Assembly (NCBI RefSeq): GCF_949628265.1
Contig: NC_088788.1
Location: 31,916,335 to 31,980,334, forward strand
Source: Cloeon dipterum
Taxonomy: Eukaryota > Arthropoda > Insecta > Ephemeroptera > Baetidae
Direction of reading: 5' to 3'
DNA: 64,000 nucleotides
A model generated the notes under the pieces. That model had not been told where the DNA came from and searched no databases. It worked only from the letters and a program-made list of their open reading frames with translations. Positions 13,401-26,370 of the stretch are shown one piece after another. Numbering within the stretch: position 1 is the first letter of the stretch; each line of letters starts with the position of its first letter. The position numbers and the translations under genes are program-made.

Positions 13401-16400
13401 AAATTAAGATTTCAAGAAGGAATACAGTGCTTACCCTTTGAAAAGCATGCAAACTTTGCAGCAACTTTCCTCACATACGTACAGTTCTGTCTGAGTCAAT
13501 TTTGGCTTTAACTGAATCTATAGGAATAAGTAAAATAATATATGCATTGGAAGCCGTGGTTTTGCAGTAGCAATCCTCTTCGAAAGTTAAATATTTTGAA
13601 TTTAACCTTCAATAATATTTCAACTCACCGTAAAATAACTTTTGATCACTTCCCTAAAAATGAGGACTATTAAAATATCTCCATTGAGTAAAAACTAACC
13701 AACTAACTAACGTCATTCCGTTAATCAGTCATACTTAATGCAGCTAGGTGTTTAATTTGTAAATAATCAAGATATAACATTTTGCTGTCACATAAACAGT
13801 CAATACACACAAAAATATAAAAGCACAGAGTGTAAATGTTCTTCATAAACACCGGCACTGATAAAAAGCTCGTGAATTTCAATTTTGAAAGCAACCCCGG
13901 TGCGCATCCCTCACCACGGCCATCTTAAATGTAGGTCAGGCGTTTAATGTGTACAAAGCCGTGCCTTTTGTCGTGTGTTTACCGCGCGCGCCTTGGTGTG
14001 CTGCGGAAGTAGCCGGGCCGAGCATCCGTCGAGTGTGTATGTACACACGGCGCGGGCGGGTGTAGTGCTCCAACACACCTGTACACCGTGTGCATATGCG
14101 GGTGTCAATGCAGCCGGCGCGAAAAAGGGCTTTAATATTGACACAAGGTGACGCAGGTACTTGTAGCGAGAGATAAGGGTTGGCGGCTGCACGATGAGAG
14201 AACCCACTCACTCACGATCGGCCGCGAAACGAGAGCTGCAATCGCTCGCGCAACTTGATCTGTGTTTGCCTTTTGAAAAAGTGGCATTTGCGTCGCCGCT
14301 CAAGCTTTGGATGACATTGCAGGGGATGAAAAGGATTTTAATATACGCTTTTGTGGCAAAAACATTTATTGGTGTTTACCCTCACAATTTGGCAAAGAAC
14401 AGAATGCAAGTACGTAATAAGTGAGAGCAGACTTTGCCAATTTTATAAATAAGCAACTATATTCTCTACAATAAAAAAACTGCTGGGGAGATGATATTTT
14501 CTGCACTATCAACTCTTTTCCTAATTTTATGATAAAGTATTGGCAAGATGTAATAGAAACTATGACAAAATCTTATGCAGAACACAAAAAATTGTTTTTA
14601 TAAGCAGGCTTCCACCGCGAGATTGTGAAGCTGGACCGGTTTTTCATTTATCGGTGCACCTCTAACGAGATGGATGACCCTCCTGATAGCGAACAACTCG
14701 CGAACGAATGGCATGCAGGCAGACGGGCCTCATTGGAGAAAGTCTAGTCCAGGAAAGGACCAGCTCGTGTTCCTGCCATTCGTCTCGTGAAATATTCTCG
14801 CATTCTGGAAAGGTGCAAAGCAGCAAGTAGCGAGTCCGAACGCTTTCGCAATCCTCCCAAATCCAAATGCAAATAAGGGAGTCAAACGTAGGCGCATGTA
14901 AGCCTTCATTTAATCCCCAAACATCGCTCTGATTCTCATATTGCAAAATCACGCGAAGCATGCAATCAAGCTTGGTTACAATTTTTAAAACAGCTGTGAT
15001 TTTTTTCCAAAAAGTGCGGCTAGCTGTACCAGTAAAATTAATGTTGCACCCTGCCCAGGAGGACAAAGCCCAGACTGTTAAGAAGTAGAAGTGCTGATAG
15101 TTCGGAGGTTTCTTCAAGCGTTATGTTTGCATAACTGGCATAACTTGGCACTGTGTCGTAATAAATCTTCTCAGCCCGCCGTCTCACTCCAATGGTTTCA
15201 CTTTAGTTGATCTTGTTGGAGCTCAATGACCATAAGGGCTTGTAATTATTACGTAAAAATGACACTAATGAATAATATTCTTCTCAAAATCTTTATAAAT
15301 AATTTTTATGGCTGTAAAATTGTACATTCCTTTTATATCATTAGAGTTTAGTTAAATAGCTCTGAAATGAACGGGGATGAAGTGTGTTATTAAATTTCCA
15401 CTACGCAGCAAACATCGAGGAAAAATTTGGTCTCAGCAAGCATCTTTTCCAAGTGGGATTCGTGCATTTTGGGGGCTTTAGTTCCATTAATAGCTATAGC
15501 AAGAGAATGGAAGGCGAACACTACCCTCTGTTGTATTTTTGGGATTTATTACTCGAGGAGATTCCGAGAAGTGATTGCCAGACCGTGATTCTGGTGAAGA
15601 CAAGCTCGGCTTTTTCAGCCGAAAGAAGGGCTGTCAGCGAGCGATCATTGTTGCTGCTACAAGTTATTTCTGCCGGCAGACTCAGACGGGCATGCTAATT
15701 TTACGCCGCGAGTACAGCGAACCGAAACCTGAGTGACGGCTGCTGCATGGCAGAGTGACGCCGGCGTGATTTTCCGCGCGCGCGGCGTATTGATTGATTA
15801 GCGGGCAAAGTGGCCCTGAGCGCGCGAGAGAGACGGAGATGGCAGCCGCGGCTATTTTTAGCCGGCCCTGCCTCTGCTGCTCGATTTTTCCCCGAACCAA
15901 ATGCGAATGAAAAGCGGAAAAGCACACAGACTCACTCACTGCACTCGCAGGGTGCCGAGGGCGGTATTGGGCTGCGCAACTGCGAGCGCCTTTATTATTT
16001 CACGACGAGCCGCGACTTCATTCCTCCTCTTCTCGACCTTTCCACGTGGAGCAGCTTGTAGGGAATTTTGGCAAGCTCGCCGCGACCCAATTTTACCTCT
16101 AACCTTTCACGCCACTCGCTATACATGCTGCATAGTGTGCAAAATGCCCACCCACTCGCATTTTTTGCCCACTGTACAATAATGCTTCTATGTATTGGGT
16201 GCAGACTATGTGGAAAGGAAAAAAGGCATCCTGCGCATCTGCTACGCGAAGCACGTTGCATATCCTTTCAATTTTCACGGTTTCTTCTGCAAAGAATGTT
16301 GGAAATAGAACTCAGATGAAAAGCATATTTTATTCGAAGAAGGTATAATAAAGCCTCTCGTTGCATGAATTTCATCTTTTGAGTACATTTTATATACACA

Positions 16401-19400
16401 TCATTGTACTACCAGGGACCATACATACTACCATTTTCTTCGTGAGTCTTTTTCCTTCAAAACTCAAGTGGTGAAATAATTATTTCGGGTATAAAAAGGA
16501 AATGCCGAAGGAAAGGATCACATGCTAAGAGATCTAAACTCATAAGCTGAAATGGCAGTCCCGTGCCATTTATCAAAACATAGTTTGCATTCGTTCAGCT
16601 CCTTAGGAGCACCCAGAAAGCTCTGAATCACAAACAGTTAAGTTATTATTTGGAGTAATAAGCTAGGTTCACACCTCTCCTTGTCAATCACCCCAAATCA
16701 TTGGTACCTTCTATTGTTAAATGCAGCGTTTTTCACTATTATTGCAGCTTGGTTTATTCAAAAATTTGGTCTCCAAAAGTTAATCAAGTCTTGTGCAGGT
16801 GTATTTTTATTGTTAGAATGTGGTTATCACAAAAACTAAACGTTTTTAAACTTTATATATAAAGAGAAAATATCATATGGTTAGATTTAATTTATAAATA
16901 TGGTTGGTCCTATTCCGCAGGGATAAGTTGCCTTGAAACACGATCTTAAAGCTTCCAAAGTTTATAAGTAAATATTTTTTCTTTATAAGCAAATCCCATC
17001 ACACGCCGCTCTGAGAATGAGCTGTTGTTGTTTATTCTTGCCACAAACAATATTTTTGCAAAGAGCAAAATCATCTGAACCACTGTTTATTTTCGAAGCA
17101 CCGCAATAATTCAATGTTTCCTCAAAATATATTTCATTTTGAGTTAAAAATTGCATGACGTAATAAGTTTTAAATAAAAGAAACTGTCCTGTAAAAATAA
17201 AATAAATTCTGCTACTTTTTTTGCAGAGTTTTTAATGGCAGAAAAAGAGAGAAGGAAGCCAAAAATGTCCCGTCCGCCAATCAGCCAATCAATCTTTTAG
17301 TTGGAAAGTTTATCGCTCTCTGCAACAAATGTTTTCAATAAATCAAACGCCATTGTAACACACGCCCGCACTCTAACAGGAACAAAAAGCCAGTCTGTTC
17401 TGCTACACCGTTTTCTAAAATCAATCAGCAACGTGTGGGCTTTTTGTTCTGCTGACAATACGCATCGAAACTCAATTAGTAGCCGGCCAAAAAGCGACAG
17501 AGAACACAAGCAGACAGCGGGCGAAAGCGGGGACGAAAAGCAAAGATATGACGCGAGCGCGCGGAGGATAATTGCGAGCACTCGGGCGTCCGGAAACGAA
17601 GTGGCCGTCATTGTCATTGTCGAGCGAGAAGAAGAATGCCGCCTCCTCGTCTTATAGTATCGCGCGCGAGAGCATAATGGGCCGCGAGTGGGCGACGAGC
17701 GGTCACTGGCCTTTGATGTGCACATCAAGCACGCGCCCTTGACCCGCACCGTGCTCATCCGCGGGCCCATAGAGTGAGAGAGAAAAGTGCCTCACTGCAG
17801 GATGCTGTGTGAATTGTATTGTGTTGGCTGCTGCAATGCGGGGTACGAATTTGTACGCGACATGCGATGACACGCGCATTGTCGCTCTTGCCGGCTCGCC
17901 GGCCACGTACACACACACACTCACACACACGGCACCGGAGAGGCAGGCACGTTTGCATTTACTTGTATTATTATACATCAGCGTTCGACGCTCGCATAAT
18001 TGGCACCATCGAGCTGCATGATTTATGCATCGCCTCTGATGACGAGAGGGAGCAACGTGTGCTCCCGGCCGCACTCGACCCGTCGGCGGCCATAGCAAGA
18101 CTGTTTTGTGTTGCCCGGGACGTGTGATGCGAGCCTTGATTACGGCGGCACTACAATGGTGATTCAACAGAAAGCGTTGATTAAGCTTGGTAGGGCCGAA
18201 TTCCGGATGAATTAGCCAGTTGCTAATTGAATATTTGAATAGGTGGGCGCGTTTTGCTGGTCACGAGAGGCGATATCAATATCAGACACAAATGCGTATA
18301 AAAACACAGGATTTAAATGTTGGATCTACGTATCGAGTGAACAAATTTATTTATTTTTGAACAACTTTGAAGATTCGTTAATTACGAAAATGGTCAAATC
18401 GGAAAATTTCAATCCAATCAGGACTGATCACTTCTTGTCAAAATGTAGAACCCTTAGAGTATTCTTGGGAGAAAACGTAGAAAATAATTTTTTAAACACA
18501 TAATTGCCGAACACAGTCTTCCCTCGTGTTGGATTGACAGGCAACTTTTCTACAAAAATCAAATTACGAAAATCAGGATGAGTGCGTGTCTCAAAATCCT
18601 GTGTCAAGCAATAAAGAAACCCTTATTCCATTTTAGTTGACCCAAGCAGCAACTCTAAAATTAATTTTAAAATCCCTAAATCACAGCATCAGTTTCCGGG
18701 TATGGAATTCCAGAATTAATATCAATGGAATTAATTACTTTGCATGCAGATTTGTACGATGGCCTCTGGATTATATAAATTAGAATTTAGACAACTATGC
18801 GCGATTAAAAATTATATAAGTGAATATGGAGGGTTAATTTTTGTAGAAGTCACTCATTAGATGAACAAACAATTTGCTAATAGTTAACATCAACTGTTTT
18901 GTTTGAAAGTTACAAGGGAGTGCAGATAGATGATAAAGAAAACAAAAATTTATAATAAGGTGAGAAGGCAAAACTATTAGCACCGACATATTTGAACTAA
19001 AATTAACATAAATTCGTGCAGGCAAACGAATAGAGTGGAAAATCAATACCCCACACTTTCCGCTACTTTAACTCTTCTACTTGGCTTACCAACTCAAGTG
19101 TTAGAACTTTTGATCAATTTTCACTGCTTTGGTTAATGCATTTGAATGGGGCCATTTATCTTATGCAGTCACATGAAAAAGCGTGAAAATCAGCATTTCT
19201 TTCATTCACGACGAATGTGATCTACGACCACCATTAAAAAATTCTCACGGCGCAACGCAAAATCCTTTCGTCGCGTGCGTCGCACAAAGACCAGAATTGA
19301 ATTAGGGGCTTTCCTCCCTGCTCTCCGAATATTATCGCATCGCCTCTCAAATACATTTTCCGTGTTACGCTTTCCTCCGCCTTGCGTCACGGATGGGGAA

Positions 19401-22400
19401 AATTGTATAACTTCATCAGCGAAATTACGTTCTTCGGGCCCGGTATGGAAATGAGCAATTGAGTAGGACGACGGCTCTATGAAAATCAAAAGCGGCCAAT
19501 ACGAAGGCCAATTTCGAGCGGTGCGTGGGTGGAATGGAGGCGTTCGCTCGCTGGATGAACACAATATGCATTTACAAGAAGGAAAAGTGGCTGGCGGCGT
19601 GGGTCGAACGCGCCGCCGGAGGCACAGTTGGGACGTCAAAAATAAAGTCGCAGGCGGAAATCCGCGCTAATCTCCGAGCGGGCAATAAAAGGGGTCGCGC
19701 GGGAGATCGCATGTCGGCAAGCTGTCACGAAATTCCTCTGTCCGCCGTGTCGCCAATTCGCTATCGCATCGCTATTTACCAGACACTTAAGCGAGCAGAC
19801 TGTCAAAGCCAAGCGGCCGGCGAAAAATTGCCACTTCCGTCGAGCTGCTATCCGCGATAGTAGCAGGTAATTTTTATGCTTCCGGCCCTCGCTTTACGAC
19901 GCCTCCAAGGCGGCACAGATATAGAGACGGACCGGCAAACCGGCCAATTGGAGAGGTTCGTAAAATCGCGCTAATAAACCTCTGCTTTCCTACCGTACTG
20001 CGGACTGGCGCCTGCAATCAAGATGTGTTTTTTACTAGCACAACAACAACAAGACACGTTTTAAAGCCTTTCAGCCCGATTACACCGAGTTTTTACCTAC
20101 ACACCTGAGAAATCTACAAATAGGTTTTGATAAAAAAAAGGAATAAATGTGATTGCATCAATTAATCTAGCAGTGATTTTGAGGTTCTCTTTGTATGAAG
20201 AAATTCCTCGATCAGACTTAATCTTATTTTTCTATCTATATAAGATCCTGACTCAAACTGAAATATCTTTCTTTGAAAGTTATTTAAGGTGTCTATATTT
20301 GCTGTCATCCAAATACGATTTGCTAGTTTTCCTTGTAAAGATTTACGGCAAAAGAGTGAAAATCCTTTTTACCTTTACATAGTTTACTCTCTGAAAATTG
20401 GGGAAAAGGATATATTTCCACAGAAGGGACACTTACCTTAAAATTTGCACACCGTTGAATAGATCGCGATGAAAGGGATCAAAATAATTTAAAACTGTCT
20501 TTTTTGCAAGAAATTCAGCAAAATCTAAAATTTAACTACTGTTATTTGGTCCTGATCTCATTATTGCACATTTTAGAGGTTAACTGCTGCTAAATTCTAC
20601 GAACAACAGACTCCATGAACCACTTGCTAAAGACAACAATGCAAAATGTTCTTAATTGTTGACCTGTAAAGCTCATCTACTTAAATTATTCTAAATGTAT
20701 AGATCCGGCTTTACACTGAAGCTTTTAACAGATAAACGAATAAATATGATATTATTTTTAAGCAGTTGAAATTTTAACCTTTGCCTTTTTTGAGAGCAAC
20801 ACGCTCGTTGACCATCACATTTTTATTCCCGGCCAAAGCAATATAAAAATCTCATCTACAATCAGGCTCTGCCACGATTTTCGCCGTTCTATATAGCTGG
20901 ATAGATTTATTGCAGGTCAGCGGGACTCTCCCTTTACAGGTCGATGATAAGGTAGTGCGGTGTTAGTGAATAATTGGCCACCCACGCCTGGGTAAAAAAT
21001 TACAGAGCCTCTCTTTTTCACGGGCCCGTCGCTGCTGAAACTGTTGGCGAGCGCGCAGCATACTCAATTGATAGTTTATTGGGAGGAGTTCCTTTTGTAA
21101 TAATAAAACTGCTACCCTTAAGTGATATCGATTCCAATATTCAAGGGTAATAAATCTACCCGCGACGTCATGCGGAAGCTTGGAAAGAGAGTGATAATAT
21201 TGACTTGCGCAGCGTGATAGAAGGGTGGGTTTGAAAACAAAAGGGAAAGCTCAAAAGTGACTTTATTTCGCGTTGAATAACTCGACTGGGATTGTAATCA
21301 AAGCATGTAACACACATGGGGAAGAGGCGTTTCGCAATAATTAATATTGGCCGGCTTCCTGCGAAGTTGTTGTTATCATTTTTCCAGCACCAAGGCGGAA
21401 TTGCATTTCATATAACAACAAACGCAGATTTGAATTGTGAAGGGCTTCCGCGAACAGTGCGGCGCATGATACACGCGTCATCGCAGCTCCAGGGGAATTT
21501 CCCGGCCGCGTGTGCGACCTTCACGTGCTGCAGCATTCTGTCATGTGACGTTGGCTCTGATATCTGCCCCGCGAAAACGAGCGGTTGTACGCGCTCGCCC
21601 ATGCCATCCGACTTAATTCATTTTCATGCCGTCCAAACGCGAATTACACATGTATGTATGTAATGCGTCACAACTTTTCTCGTCTCTTGATGGCTAAAAC
21701 ATTTATAACTGGGACCTAACGAACGCAGTTTTAAGGTATTTAATTGCCAAATCTACCAAGGTTTTTTCTAAACAGATTGTCCTTCAAAGATTCAGAGGAA
21801 GATTGGCCTTTCAAACCCTCCGTAAATTGAGGGGAGCTTGATTTTTTAGGAAGAAAACTTTTCAAAGCTTCCCTCCCATTCAGCCAAATTGGGCCACGTA
21901 CGTCTTTCACCACGATGCATTTATGAAGGCTGCTTTCAGAGCACATTTCGCGTGCAGAATAAATATAACCAACTGCTCGGACCGATAAGCCGCCAGCATG
22001 AATTATTCAAGGGTGCAAAAATCGCTGGTCAACGCAACGTTCTGGGAAAGATTCTGAAAGGGACGCTGAGCTGGCACAATTTTGCAGCACGCATGCATTA
22101 TCTCGGTATCGAGAGTGAATAATTAACTCTCGTCGAATTCATTAAAACACAACGAAAGCCATTAGCCAGCGCGGCAGCAGCCAGGGTAGCTACAGTGCAG
22201 CAACAGCTAGGCGTAAGTTGGTTAATCAGGCGTGTGCGAATTGCACGCGGCAACAAGGCGGCTTTTAATTAGCCAGTCAGCAGCAAACAAAATTACCCCC
22301 GCGCGCGTCACACAATTTCTGATGAAAGCTACGTTCTCGCAAATTCTGCAGCGTCCAAATTGAATCCGCCTGCTGCTGTTCTCCCGACCAATTTGATTAC

Positions 22401-25400
22401 GCGTGCGACAAGGAGCTCCCGTTCATCCCATCCCAAGTGTGTGTGCCTTTTGCCAGGAGATCGAATATTTTGCGCTAGAGTGCGGATTCAATTATCACCC
22501 TTCATTGGCGCTCTTTCACTTCAGGAACCACTGCTGATTACTGGCGAGGAGCCCCCCGGAATTTTCTCCGTTAGGGTATACTTCTATTTGCCGCCAGGAA
22601 ATGTCACTTTAAATTATGTTAAATATTGTTGAACTGATTGAACTACCACAAACACATTAATTTAAATAAAAATTAAGAGTAGGCTTGAAGCCATCTTTCG
22701 TACACTTGAGAATTTTGAGCATGAAAAGCTTTTACTATCCTTTTAGTGCCTTCCTCCTCCACTCGCATTCGTAATACTTGCACTCAATTTGATGAGCACT
22801 CAAGCCTCCATATCGCACAAAATTTATCTCGAACGACAGGATTCGCATCGCTGTCGCATTTTGAGGTGTTTCGAACTCGCACAGTTGACAAGCCAGAGAG
22901 CTGGGCAAATATCTCAATTTCCACCAAAGTGTTAGCAAACAAATGGCGCGCGAATAATCCAATTTTTCTACTTTTTGGCTTGTCATCTCTGCGGTGCGAT
23001 GGACAGACACACGTCGTCTTCCAGAATGGCGCATAGCGACAAAAACGACAGCCATATTTTTTGCAATATCTCGAGCACGCCGAATTTCGAAATTCTCCTG
23101 CACATCGTCTTGGACGGTTTAGACGCTAATCATGTTGTTTTTTTATTTGTTGTTTCGGAGAATTCACCCTTTTGGCGAATTGGAAAAATGCCAGCATCAT
23201 ACATGCCAGGAATTGTTTTCTTACTTGGAAATGTCTGAATGTGGACCATCTTATTGCATTATTAAGCTGACGTTGGATTTTCCAACTGGAAAAAAAGAAT
23301 GATATATTTTTGTGGTTTTGGTGTAAAAAATTTAGATGTCAAAAAATTCAGCTTACTTTAAAAATCAGAGCGTCGTCGGAATCTTTGGAATCGGCCTCCT
23401 CGTTAGCAGACATGCGCTGCGCAAAGTAAATTTGTGACGTTCCTGCTTAGGGTTCAAAGAAAAGGATGCGTATATAAACCGTGATTGCTGTCCAGCTTTT
23501 ATTGTTTTATTTAATCAAACCGAACAATCGACGTGGTCCAAAAATCATTGCTTCTCCCTACTCCTTCTCAGCTTGAACACTGATGACGTCTCGATGTATC
23601 GGCAAGATTATCCTTGCTCAGCGCTTGTCCGCTTACGCAGTATTCCAATTATTCTGAATTTATTTTGTATTTTTAACACCCACGTCCTTTTATAATTCTG
23701 TGCTATGTTAGGACAAAAAACAGGGAGCTCAACAAACAGACCCGTAAGCGAAAGTCGATTCGTGGCCAGACTGGAGTGAGAGACTTGACAAGACTGGCAT
23801 TTTGAGACACAAATAATTGGGACGCACCAGCAGAGTGGTACTTGTTGGTGTGTGAATGTGTCAAGGGTCCCAGTTAGTGCCGCCAGCGAACACACCGCGA
23901 ATCGATTTTCGCGCAAACCTCTGCCAGCAGCAGTGCGAGAGGAGAAAGAGAGGGCGCACTCGGTCCTATCACAACTACGTTCGCGTTCGCACTGTGTAAA
24001 TGCAAATATTTTCATATCGCGCGCGTACATCATCATTCTTGGCGTACGTGTGACTGACTGCTCGGTCCACCCACGCACATTCCACCTGGCTTGATGTGAT
24101 GGAATGGAGTTGACGCCAGATTTGCATCCTCTCGTCGCCGCGCGAACGCGAAAACACACGGCTTACCCATGTACACGAACGACGTTTTTCATTCCCGAAG
24201 ATACATTGCGCCGTAAAGAAGGATCACGCACGCTCTGAAAAAGTGCCTTCACTATGCTAGTTCAGCGTAAGCCAGTCTGCCCTTTGTTTCAATACGTGCG
24301 CGCTCCGAAAATGCTAACCGACGAACGTCGATATTGCGGTGTACTTTGTTTGCTCCGCTCTAAATGTGTCATACCAAAAATGCAATAGCATGAAAAGGTC
24401 ACCGATATGAAGCTGTGCACCGTAAAAAGCAGACGCATCTTGCCACCGCTATATAAATGTCCCGGGATAAAACATGTCTTACTTTTCTGGGTCAGACCAA
24501 ATCGAAGTGCTGCCGGTCTATAGTCATGCTTGATATTTTTGATTAAAAAGCAATGTGCAGTGAAACTAAAAAATCCTTGTTTTTATTATATAAACCAATC
24601 CATTTAGGATTTAATTTCAACCAAAGTCACTAGCTGCAAATGTTTTATACTAAACCAATCATGAAAACTGTCTCCCAACTTGGTAAATAGGAATATAATC
24701 CTGTAATAAGGTTGAGAGAAAACTGAATCTGCCCCGTAAAAATGGTAAATTACTTAAAATTATCGAGAAAATTGCCAAAATATAACGACTATCTTAGTAA
24801 CATTTGTCTTTCTGACAACTTTTTAAACACATGAGTTAAATGATTTTCAATTTTTGACTGGCATCAATCAAATAATTTAAATTCACAACTAAAAAGTGGG
24901 ATTCAGCAACATTCAAGGAACAATAATTGTTCTTTCTACATGCTGGAATGTTTTTTACAGTCTCTAATAGATTAAAGTTTGTTATTTTTCGAGAAAAAAT
25001 TCGATACAAGATGTCCATTAGCCTCGTCATCCCGGCAAAAATTTAAACGAGTTACAAACTTGCTTTGAGTGGAGTGACTAAAGTTGTTATTATTCCTTAC
25101 ATTCTGCACATTCAAGTGGGGAAGATGCTCTTACTTAGTTGTTAAACACGCGTGCATTTATGCTATAGCATATTTTAGGGACCACTCACGGCCCAAGAGG
25201 GTAATTATTTGCTTCTACATGAAACTGCAAAGCGGCCGACGTCGGTCCACTCAGGTGAGAGAGGCGAAAATAGTTCTCAGCCGGTGGGAATTTGGGCCGT
25301 GAAGTGAGTCTCCATCTCGGCTGCTCGGCCGCCCGTCCGCTCGAACGGTCCCTGAATGACGTCACCGAGGAGCAAATAAAAAGCAGCAGCAGCCTCCTCG

Positions 25401-26320
25401 CCTCCCGCTGGGATTGCAAAAAACCGACTGCCCGAAAGCCTCGTGCGGCGGGCGAGAGGGGGATACGACACAGTGAATTAATTTCGCGATTAATTGCCCC
25501 CGAGCGTTGTCGAATATGGCGCATTCGCACGCTCTAATTCGCCAGCGAAATGCTAATTCTGCTGTCTTTCTCACATCATTTGGAAGGCAAATTTTATTGA
25601 TGTTGCGTGGAGCATTTTTGTCATGTTGCTGCCGCCACGCATCGTGTTACTTTTTATCGTCATCACACACAAGTGGCTGCTGTTGATCAATATTTTGTTT
25701 GTTTGCGGCTTCATAATTATCTTTGGCTTTGATGCACTTCAGTGTGCGGGTGTTGACAGCTGCTCCCAAATGATGCGGGATCATTCAATCGATAAAACAG
25801 ACTTTACAATGAATTAATGCGCTAATATGATCTTTGAAAAAATGTATTATTAACATTTGTGAAGCTTAATAATTTTTCCACCATGTTGCTTTAATAGAAA
25901 ATATTTATCTGGCATAAATCACACTAAAACACGTGGATTAATTTTTAAATGCGAAATAAAATTTATAAAGCGGTCGGTGCTGATTGGAACCGTACACACA
26001 CACATTTAAATTACACACAAACACATTTGTCCGCAACAAAGTGCACAGTAACAGCGCCCAAATGTAATATATGCTGCGCTGAGCAAAGGGAGGAAAGCCC
26101 TCTGTGCCGGCTTCCCGTTCATTAACCCATTTATCAGACTGCATATTATTAAACCGTATGTGTGTTTTCGCCGAGAGCACAATCGATGGCAGGCAGAGCC
26201 GGCAAGGTTTTCGTTATTATTTTCCGCGCTTCCGCACGGCCGCATCCGACCTCGTTATTTTTCGCTCAAATAATTGATGCGGAGAGCGCGGTGAAAAAAA
26301 AACACGAGTAATTAACGGTG

Positions 26321-26370
<50 letters not shown>

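Noticed and set aside
17297-17770. 157-codon minus-strand open frame and overlapping plus-strand frames in the giant intron
   Set aside because: Overlapping open frames on both strands in a GC-rich block, without domains, look like composition effects.
23608-24159. 183-codon minus-strand open frame
   Set aside because: No recognisable domain, overlapping frames on both strands and no splice context. Treated as chance.
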